From Geosiphon pyriformis (lineage: Eukaryota > Glomeromycota > Glomeromycetes > Archaeosporales > Geosiphonaceae), in NCBI GenBank assembly GCA_016748015.1, contig JAAOMT010000647.1:342040-372667 (forward strand): a DNA stretch of 30,628 nt, read 5' to 3'. Under the pieces are notes generated by a model. It was given only the letters and a program-made list of their open reading frames with translations, was not told where the DNA came from and did no database searches. Below are positions 22,601 through 30,628 of the stretch, in pieces. The translations under genes and the position numbers were made by a program. Every line of letters starts with the position of its first letter. The first letter of the stretch is position 1.

Positions 22601-24208
22601 ACGTTTGCTTCTATTTTGGCTGCCTGTATATAGTATTGACTAGCCATGAGAAAACTCGGTACTGTTCCAATTTCCTGTTCATATGCTATCCTGAGAAGAA
22701 CTTGTCCCAATTGATGTCCATGGTTAGTAATCCTTTGATAGTGTATTAGAGGCCATAGTAGTGCCTGACTCCATAGTATAAGCAACAGCTAAAGATACCT
22801 CTGCTAATATATCTTCTTAATTGGCACCTAATGTATAAGATTTAAAAGCTTCTGTTACACTGGCACCAATTTCATACTCATAGAAAAGACCAAAAAGAAA
22901 AGTATATTGAGAAAGATTTTTGATATTGGCTTTCAAAATATTAAAAATATATTCTGGAGCAACATGATTTGCTCTTAAATAATCTGTAATTCTTTGACTC
23001 ATTTGTCAATCAGGGAGGATGGTATTCACAGCCTTGTTTACAATTTTCAAAGTATGATTAATTAACGTCTTCTTTCTTGAATTGTTGATATAAGATTCAG
23101 TAGTGTTTGGAAAGCTATAAATATTAGTTGAATAGTTTGGCGCAGAGTTGTTTGCAAGATAATTATTTGTGGAATGATTTGGCATAAAGGTGTTTGAGAG
23201 ACTGTAGTTATTCATAGAATGAATTGGTGCAGAGTTGTTTGGAAGAAGATAACTATTTGTGGAATAAATTGGTGCAGAGGTGTTTGAGAGGCCATGACTA
23301 GTTGTGGAGTGAATTGGTGCAAAGCTGTTGGAAGAGGGATTGGTTGACAAATTAATTGGTACAAAAGTGTTTGAAGAGTAGGAGTAAATTGGCACAGAGA
23401 TGTTTGGAGGGGGATGATTAGTCATTAAATGAGTTGGTAGCGATGTGTTTAACAATGGATAATTATTAGTTGAATGGTTTAGTGCAAAGGGATGATTAGT
23501 TATTACATCAATTGGCAGATGGTTTGGCAATAAATAACTATTAATTGAATGGTTTGGTGCAGAGGTGTTGGAAGAGGGATAACTAGTCGGGAAATGAATT
23601 GGTACAGAGATGTTTGGAGGGGAATAAGTAATCGTTAAATAAATTGATGCAGAGGGGTTTGAAGAGGGATAATTATTAGTTGAATGGTCTGATGCAGAGT
23701 TATTTGAAAGAAGATTACTAGTTATTGTATGAGTTGATTCAGAGGTGTTTGGGAAAGGATAATTATTTGTGGAATAAATTGGTCTAAAGTTATTGGGAGA
23801 AAGATAACTATTAGTGAGATGAGTTGGTGCAGAGATGTTTGAAGAGGGATAATTTGTTGTGGGATCAATTGGTGCGGAATTATTTGGAGAAGTGTAACTA
23901 GTGATGGGATAAATTGGTTCAGTAATATTAGAACTATTGTTGTTAATGGTGGAATAAATTGGGTCAATATTGCTAAAACTATTACTATTATTGTTGTTGT
24001 TGCTGCTGTTTTTGTTATCATCATCGTTAATATTTAAAGAAAAAAAATTTAAAAAAAATTTAACTCCATTGTTTTATCAGTTGTGCTTGTGGGAGTTTCC
24101 GTCCATTCAATTTTTAAAAGCCTTTGGGATACTTCTTTAATATCTGGATGCTTGGTTGGTTCGCCATTCCAACATTCTGTATAGAGTTTTGCACATTTCT
24201 CTGGTGTT
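22531..24208 (-). pseudogene. Broken protein kinase / Sel1-repeat gene
   Basis: The minus strand begins after an acceptor (TTTTCAG) with the end of a protein kinase domain, TPEKCAKLYTECWNGEPTKH, matching subdomains X-XI, where the usual Arg is replaced. A TAA follows in a T-rich stretch (about 24045). A long open region to 23009 encodes about 20 degenerate 15-residue repeats of the form SAPIYSTNSYLLPNN. Then come a TGA (23006-23008), QMSQRITDYLRANHVAPEYI, Sel1 repeats (FLFGLFYEYEIGA; LGQVLLRIAYEQEIGT), a TAA at about 22817 and a frameshift near 22740-22750; the gene ends ELSNTL and TAA at 22531. Kinase/Sel1 fusions are common in Glomeromycotina and are thought to signal or scaffold. The rest of the kinase domain is not found upstream, only AT-rich sequence. 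The gene is dead or a fragment. Confidence 0.78.
23040..23970 (-). repeat. 45 bp coding minisatellite
   Basis: About 20 tandem units of 45 bp (one is 42 bp) encode 15-residue Asn/Ser/Pro/Thr-rich repeats with the pattern A-P-I-x-S-x-x-x-Y-x-x-x-N-x-S. The frame stays open for about 340 codons although the gene around it is broken. No start codon lies near its beginning, which fits an internal exon. Confidence 0.88.
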
Positions 24209-25839
24209 CTGAAAATTGATGTTTCTTATTTACTGTGAGTTTTAAACAACAGATTATATATCTTTTAAAATTAATTTAAAACAATATTTAATAATTAATC
24301 TGTTTATAATACAAAAATTATATATGTATTACAAAAAATTTAATTAGTTATTAATTATTATAATATTCATAATATTAAACAATAAAACATTAAAACAATT
24401 ATAAATTATTATAGTTCTAAAACAGTCATATTTTTATTTAGCATAAAAGTTCTTTTTTGATTAAAACATATAAAATATTCTTTTTACGTTTTATAAATAT
24501 TAAATAAAAAACTATTTCGATGCTTTATTTATACTAAAAAACAAATAATAATAAAAAATAAAATTGAAATATATTTTGTTATCAATTCACAAAAAACTAT
24601 AATAAAAACACAAAAAATTGGCAGTAAAATAAATAAGTATATGCTTAAATACATAACTGCTAAAATACTTTTTTTTTAATATGCTAAAAAAAGTTTTGTT
24701 TTATTATAAAAATTTGTTATATAAAAAAACAACTCAAATATTATGAAAGACTTGGTAAAATTATAGAAAATATAAAGCTTTTAAAAAAAACAACTTCAAA
24801 AATTCAGATGAAAATTTTAAGCATTAAATATTTAAATATTTAAGAATTTTGATTGTTCTAAAACGAATTAAAACACTTTTATAAAAGTATGGTTTCTTAA
24901 ATCCAAAATAAATATTGTTACAGTTATTATATATTTTATTAAGCAAAATTTTTATTAAATGGTTTTATTTTACTAAAACTTAATTCTTTTAGCAAAAATA
25001 ATGTTATAAGTAAAACTTTTAATTTTCAATTATCCTATTTATCAAGCCAAAGTTATTTTACATATATTAATTATTGATTTAGTTATTGACTTAATTATTA
25101 ACCAAATTATTAACCAAATTATTAATCTTTTTTTTAAAAATATATAAGCAAAATTTTTTAAAGTTGTAAAAATTTAATTCAGACAAAAATTTACATTTAA
25201 AATAATTTATTTAAAACAAAAATTAATATATAATATTAATTCTTTTATTTTCTTTTACTTTTTTTTGATTTGCATAATTATTTGTTTTTGTAAAGTATAT
25301 TGAATAAACATTTACTAAAAAATACAACTAATACTTAATATTAAATTCTAAGAACAGTAATATAAATCATAGAATTACATTAGTGTATATTTTTTTGTTA
25401 ATAGTATAGACTATCTTTTTATCTTCAGATTTTTTTATTATCTTTTAAAAAATAATAACTGAGATATTTATAAAATTAATTTCACACATTAAATTTTTAC
25501 TAATTCAATTCACTTATTAAAGTTAAATTATTTTTTAATTATTTTTATTATTATATAATATTGTTTTCTTTTGCTATCTATTAACATATTATATCTAATA
25601 TTATCTTTAAATTTATGAAAGTCTTTAATAAAACAGTATTTAAGATTAGCACTTTACATAAAAATTATATCTGGTAAAAAACTTTTGGATGTTAATATTA
25701 TTACAAGTATTAAAGTTTAGATTATTTGGCTTCTGTTTGTAAAGCTGTTATTGCTGTTTTTTTAACAAAATTTTAAGTTTTCTATTGTATTTAAGATTTT
25801 TGTTAATTAACTTATTGATTTGATGTCTTATGTTAAAGT
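24209..25839. other. AT-rich region upstream of the Sel1 pseudogene
   Basis: No kinase exon is visible here although the gene would need several. The segment 25015-25755 is the better preserved copy of the AT-rich repeat found in the 5-9 kb desert. The remainder shows no features. Confidence 0.5.
25015..25755 (+). repeat. Better preserved copy of the AT-rich repeat
   Basis: This segment aligns with 8225-9035 and, in its last part, with 6785-6912, all in the same orientation. It keeps more C and G than the other two, for example ATATCTGG versus ATATTTAA. It ends about 85 bp before the hAT-like element. No coding frame was found in it. Confidence 0.72.
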
Positions 25840-26184
25840 TAGAGCTCCAAAAGAGTCAAGTTAACTCTCTTTGACTCAGTATCTGACTCATAAGAGTCAA
25901 GTTTGAATTATAAATATTCTGACTCGACTCACCGAGTCTTATATATAAGTAGATAAAATCTCAATTTAGCTTTTTTTAACTTGAACAATAACAGATGATC
26001 AGTTATTATTATTCTATTGGTCGAGAGTAAAAATTTTACCAATAAAATTTCTACACCTGACAAATAACAAGTCGAATTGGGTTATAGGCTACTAAACTCG
26101 ACTCGATTTCTTAAAATGAAAATTTTCTGACTTTAATTTAAGTCAGACCAAGATTCAACCCGATTCGACTTGTAAGGAGCCCTA
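25840..26184 (+). mobile_element. hAT-like miniature inverted-repeat element
   Basis: The 345 bp element begins TAGAGCTCC and ends GGAGCCCTA, an inverted pair with one mismatch. It is flanked by GTTAAAGT (25832-25839) and ATTAAAGT (26185-26192), an 8 bp target duplication with one mismatch. TIRs starting TAG and 8 bp duplications are typical of the hAT superfamily. Inside, GACTC or GAGTC occurs many times, mostly near the ends, as expected for subterminal transposase-binding repeats. There is no transposase, so it would need one from elsewhere. Confidence 0.8.
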
Positions 26185-26192
26185 ATTAAAGT

Positions 26193-28062
26193 TGTTGCTC
26201 TTTTAAAATTACACAATACTTTTTTGCTAATAATTAGATTAATGCTAATTTTAGTCCAGTCGAATTCTGTTATAAATATTGAAGCCAAATTTGCTTCAAA
26301 TTAAGAGTAATTTATTTCTTTATTATTGAATTTCTAAAAAAATATTAGTTTTTAATTATTTTATGTTTTTAACTTTTTATTTGAATTGTTAATTTTGTAA
26401 TTATTTAATTATTATCAAATAATTAATAAAATATACTGAATTAAAATTACTTTACTTTATTTAACTTTTGTAAAGAATCTGCACTTATATTTATGTATAT
26501 ATAAATATTTTTGTATAATAAATAATGTTAATCTATCAATTGATTCTACAGCTCAGTGATCGTTATTTTGGGCTCGATAGGTTTGGAATTATCTTAAAAT
26601 AACTTTTTTTACCTTCACTCAAAATAAGAAATTGATTGTAAATTTCTTAAAGATGAGTTGTAATGAAAAGATAATCGTTTTTGCTCAGCAGATAATACAA
26701 TTGAACTAGATTAAACATGATTTCAAGTTTCTGTTATAATCAAATAAAAATAAAAATATAATATTTGAAACTACCATAAGTTTTTTAATGAATCCATTGT
26801 AGCCTTATTTGATAAAAACAAAATACAAAATTGTGCTTTTTTAAATATTAATTGAGATTTGTGAGCCAAGAGTTTTCGAAGGCTCTGGTTTTTAATAATA
26901 TTGAAAGCAGGTTTGTATCTTTTTTTAAAAAAAAATCCGAGTTGTTAACTTCTACTTACCTTTTCAATATTCTTTATTCCCAATTTAATAAGAGAATCTA
27001 AATTTTTTTATACCCAAACCAATGGTACTTAATTACTCTTTTCTCTCTTTTTAACCTTTCCCTTTTCTCTTATATAAGCAAAATAAAATTCTGAAATTTT
27101 ATTTATTTATTTATTGAATATAAAATTTTTCATATGTATATTTTTTTCATTCATTCTCCTTCTTCTTTAAATTTTACTTCTTTCTTTTTAAATAAAATTT
27201 AGAATAATTCTTTTATCTAATAATCAAAAGCAAAAATGTCACATCTTTAAAAAAATTATTAGAACCAATATATCATTGAATATGACTGGTAATTAATTGT
27301 GTTCTAATTTCAAGAGTGAAATAAAGTGTTATTAACATATTATTGTTTTGCCTATTTCACTTTTAAAACATTTCTTTTTAAACAGAATAAAAATTTTTTG
27401 GCTTTAATGTTTTTTATTGCTGTTCAAATTTTAAACAAGTTTGGACTTATTTTACAGATTGAACATTTTTATTGATAATTTAACAATATACAAATTAATA
27501 AACATTAAGAATAGAATTTGAATAAAAATAATAATTAATATTGAACATGAATAGTAATAATTTAGCAATTATTTTTTTTTATATAAAAAATAAAATGTGT
27601 AATAATAAAATTTAAATTTGATATGAAAAATACATTAATATATATATAATATTTTTTTTTGTAATTAACAAATAAAAATTCTATTAATTATATTATTAAA
27701 AAAAAAAATATTTTTTAATATATTAATAAAATTTTATACTTGAATTTCTATTTAAACAATATTCAAATGCTAATCAAGATTTTGTTATACTTAAAAAAAT
27801 TTTGACTTATAATAAAAAATTTTAAAGTAATTTTCCAATTTTCCAAGCTTTTTTTAGAAAACAAATAAAAACTTTTTAAAAAACTTTAAACTTTACAAAA
27901 TTATAAACATTTTATTAAAAAAATTACAATTAACAAATAACATAATATGCATCTATTAATTTAATAACATTATCAATATTTGTATAAAATTCAAGTGGCT
28001 TTTGTTCAAAATATATTTTAAATTATTAATATTTTAACTTCTTATCTCACGATTTCAGTAGC
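26193..28062. other. AT-rich region without recognised genes
   Basis: The sequence is AT-rich with poly-A/T tracts. A slightly GC-richer spot at about 26545-26590 (CAGCTCAGTGATCG) resembles a Pol III A box but has no partner at the right distance. No coding sequence is visible. Confidence 0.5.
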
Positions 28063-28278
28063 TTATTGAAAAGTCATAATTTCTAATGTTAGAATTTTTA
28101 CAAATTTTAGCAGCAAGATCTCATATTTTGCCAGTGATCCGGTTAAAGACAAAATGATGCTATTTTTTCCGCTAAAACCGACATCTTTTTGGTGGCTCAT
28201 ATGTTTCTTTGCATGGAATATTTTATATACACTATTCAATTTTTCGCTTTTTTTTTTAGATCTATTTAAATTGATCAA
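28063..28278 (-). pseudogene. Protein-like open frame of unknown family, probably a gene fragment
   Basis: A 71-codon frame contains HAKKHMSHQKDVGFSGKNSI and LTGSLAKYEILLLKFVKIL, a balanced composition in a region where random frames are Lys/Asn/Ile/Phe-rich. No signal peptide or known domain is evident. There is no recognisable splice site on either side, and the first 12 residues may be AT-derived. It is most likely one exon or a remnant. Confidence 0.35.
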
Positions 28279-28794
28279 ATTTATATGAACATTTTTTACA
28301 ATTGCATCATTAATTTAGTTCCTGTATTATGAATCATAATATTGCCTAAAACATTTGCAAAACATATTTTTTATAAAAAAAACGTTCAATTAAAAAAATT
28401 AAAACATGGGGGCATAATTTATTATTGAATGAAACTTATAGCATTAATCAAAAAATTATTGTAAAAAACGATAAAGTTATTAATAATCAATAATCAATTT
28501 TAAAAATCTATAAATATTTTTTATAAAACAAAAATGGTATTTATTTTACACAAATAATAAATTTAATCTGTTCAAATATTAATAATTGAAGTAAATTAAT
28601 AATCTCCCGATTAAATTAAAAAATTTCGAAGATTCCCTTTATAAAAAAGTTCTATCAATTCTTTAGAAGATACGTTGACCACAGATCAACTTCAAAAATC
28701 TCATTCTAAATTAGCTCCCAATTTTATTTTCATTTTTTAACCATTTATTTTTTTATTAAAAAAATATATATGAAAGTGGTCTCAACTAAAACTC
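28279..28794. other. AT-rich spacer
   Basis: Nothing is recognised here; it probably includes the 3' flank of the minus-strand gene that ends at 28795. Confidence 0.4.
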
Positions 28795-30582
28795 TTATCT
28801 AGAAGGCGTTGGTAATTCTGGATATTCTTTTTCTTCTTGCTTATACTTTAGTTTGTTTTGTTGAAGTGAGTTGAACTGGAAAAACATTTATATGATCATT
28901 GTTCATAAATTTTTATTCATCCTTTTGGCAGTTAAGAGTACTTCAGCCTATATATTAAAGGTAATTTTTTTTAATAGTGAAACATTATAAATATTAATAC
29001 TTATTAATACTTACCTCAAAATTCATCAATTGAATTATATCTTTAGCAAATGTTTCAAAATCTTCAAAACAAACCGGTAACTTCATAGAAAGAAATTCAT
29101 CAAGTAAGTAAATTGATAGAAGTGGTCGGATTAAGTATTTGATATTAATGTAGCCATCTATAATCAAAAAATATATAAATGTAAGTAAAAATATTATTAT
29201 TTGATTATTTGATTAATAATAATTTTAATACTTACTAACTAATTGTATCAAATAAATCTTTGCTTGTTCTTTAGGAATGGTCTTTAAAATTCTCATCGCA
29301 TTTCTGGATAATTTAATAGAATCTTCCTTTTCTTTTCTTGCTGTTGTTTTTCTTTCTTTAGAAAATTCAAACAGAATAATTACTTGATTATTTTTTTTGT
29401 TTTTATTAATTTTAATATTTCATCAAATTTGTGTTTTCTTGTATTTGATGTCATTAACTCAATCCTAAATAAAATACAAATAAATAAATAAACATTAATT
29501 TAAATTTTAAATTTTAAAATTACCATCCAATATCCAAAAGATCTATATGCATACGAAATAAACGTGTCATCATATAGATAATCATATCAAACGCAAACGT
29601 ATACTTCAAATTATAATACTCCGCTTCATAGGCTCTGGGAGCTTCTAATCGAACCGAACTAAAAAAATAAATTAAAAATAAGTTAAAAACGAAATTAAAA
29701 ATAATTTAAAAAATAAATATATATATAATACATATCAATGAATAAAAATTTGTTGAGCTATATCATGATCTTCATAAAAGTGAGATCAAATCTCTCACTT
29801 ATAAATGATTTGCGAACAAGAGTGGGAATTTGGCTTCTATTACTCGTTGCTTCAGTAAATTGATCAATATATTGTTGAAATTCGTCCGTTTGACTCCATA
29901 CTTGTCTTTTGAGTATATCACTTAACCAATAATTTTGTTCAAGTTCAAAATTTAAATTTTTTTATTTTATTTCTCCATTAGAAATATCAATAATACCATT
30001 ATGAATTATTGATGACATTAAGGTTTTTTCCTGAGTTTTTTCTTTTTGTTGATATTCTTTCAAGATTTCAAATAATTTTTTTTGTGTTATTTTTTCATTC
30101 TAAAAATTTAAAATATAATTAATATTTATTATATAGAAATATAATATCAAATATTAAAATACTTTACCTGTGGAAGTGTTTCGATTTCTTCGTTATCTTG
30201 TTCGATATTAATTTCTTCAATATCGCTTTCATCTGACTCATAATTTTCACTTTCGTTCTTAGTATTACTTTTTTTCGATATAATAATAAAAATATTTTAA
30301 TTTATTATTATTTCTTTATTAATTTAAAAATTACGTTACTAACTTTTTTAGTTTTTTTAAAGGAGACTGAACCCGGATCTAAAGTAGAATCAAAAATACG
30401 TTTTTCGGATAATGTTGAAACTGAACCAGAAACTAAGGTTGGTTTAAAAATACAGATTATAGCTTTCATCATTAATGCATAATTTCCTAAATTTCAAACT
30501 TGCCTTGAATTATTTCACAATAGATTTTAATCTTTTTAAATTTGATGTACCATTCACCTAAATTAAATGCCACAAGTTTCAT
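28795..30582 (-). pseudogene. Broken multi-exon gene of unknown function, possible PD-(D/E)XK-like core
   Basis: Eight exons can be read: 30582-30504, 30432-30344, 30257-30168, 30099 to about 29737, 29658-29524, 29464-29236, 29157-29015 and 28875-28795. Phases agree except at three lesions: TAA at 29962-29964, a one-base shift in a T run near 29775, and a one-base shift in an A run (29391-29398). The donor after exon 4 reads ATATGT where GTATGT would fit the phase. Exon 1 uses a GC donor (GGCAAGT). The N-terminal half is acidic and low-complexity; the C-terminal half has SFISERFDL, TFYEDHDIAQQIFIH, EAPRAYEAEYYNLKYTFAFD, TRKHKFDEILKL and QVIILFEFSKERK, then PTPSR and a stop. Asp in KFDE and Glu in FEFSK would fit a nuclease-like fold as in large Glomeromycotina families, but this is a weak inference. 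The 5' end may extend beyond the window. Confidence 0.6.
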
Positions 30583-30628
30583 CTCATTTCTGATAAGAGA
30601 GTTTTCTGAATTGAGAAAATTTTCAAAA

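Noticed and set aside
23722-24024. 100-codon hydrophobic minus-strand frame (repeats of QFIP and QLIP)
   Set aside because: It is the 45 bp minisatellite read in the wrong frame. The frame with Asn/Ser/Pro repeats is open across the whole array and joins the flanking Sel1 gene.
12546-30582. Non-standard genetic code with reassigned stop codons, since stops interrupt good protein sequence in several genes
   Set aside because: All three stop codons occur as interruptions, frameshifts are present in the same genes, and the two intact genes end at TAA and TGA exactly where their families end. Decay explains the data better.

Overview
The window reads as nuclear DNA of a very AT-rich filamentous fungus, most likely an arbuscular mycorrhizal fungus (Glomeromycotina, Rhizophagus/Gigaspora-like). 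The evidence is short spliceosomal introns (about 60-190 bp, GT-AG plus one apparent GC-AG), poly-Asn runs, and a gene set typical of that group: a class 3 lipase-like protein, a kinase/Sel1-repeat protein and an ankyrin-repeat protein. Non-coding stretches can fall to about 5-10% GC in the lines I counted by hand. The lineage call is an inference; no search was possible.

Layout. 67-1599 (+): a four-exon lipase-like gene with an intact frame and Gly where the catalytic Ser should be. 2007-2420 (+): scattered relics of a decayed gene. 3213-4747 (-): a complete seven-exon METTL18/Hpm1-type histidine methyltransferase. 4860-9250: an AT desert containing decayed copies of a repeat that also occurs, better preserved, at about 25.0-25.75 kb. 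9250-12420: AT-rich with no gene recognised. 12546-13902 (-): an ankyrin-repeat gene broken by two stops and a frameshift. 13907-20950: a 7 kb structure with two inverted arms of about 1.15 and 1.3 kb around a 4.6 kb AT-rich core, which holds a relic of a Ty3-type Gag zinc knuckle. 21946-22600: a third copy of the arm repeat, overlapping the 3' end of a broken kinase/Sel1 gene at 22531-24208 (-) that carries a 45 bp coding minisatellite. 25840-26184: a hAT-like miniature element with 8 bp target duplications. 28795-30582 (-): a multi-exon gene of unknown function, possibly with a nuclease-like fold, broken by a stop and two homopolymer frameshifts.

How it fits together. Only two protein genes look intact. 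The rest is a decaying repeat landscape. The most distinctive object is the repeat at about 14, 20 and 22 kb. Each copy carries the last ~26 codons of a Sel1-type gene, an rRNA/tRNA-independent hairpin with a B-box-like core, and a tandem array of ~24 bp units built on TGA(C/T)GTAA. Where two copies of the AT-rich repeat can be aligned by eye, most differences are C to T or G to A in the desert copy. This suggests the desert formed by cytosine deamination (RIP-like or methylation decay) of ordinary repeats. All exon models come from reading splice sites by eye; phases sum correctly in the two intact genes, which is strong internal support, but no transcript evidence was available.
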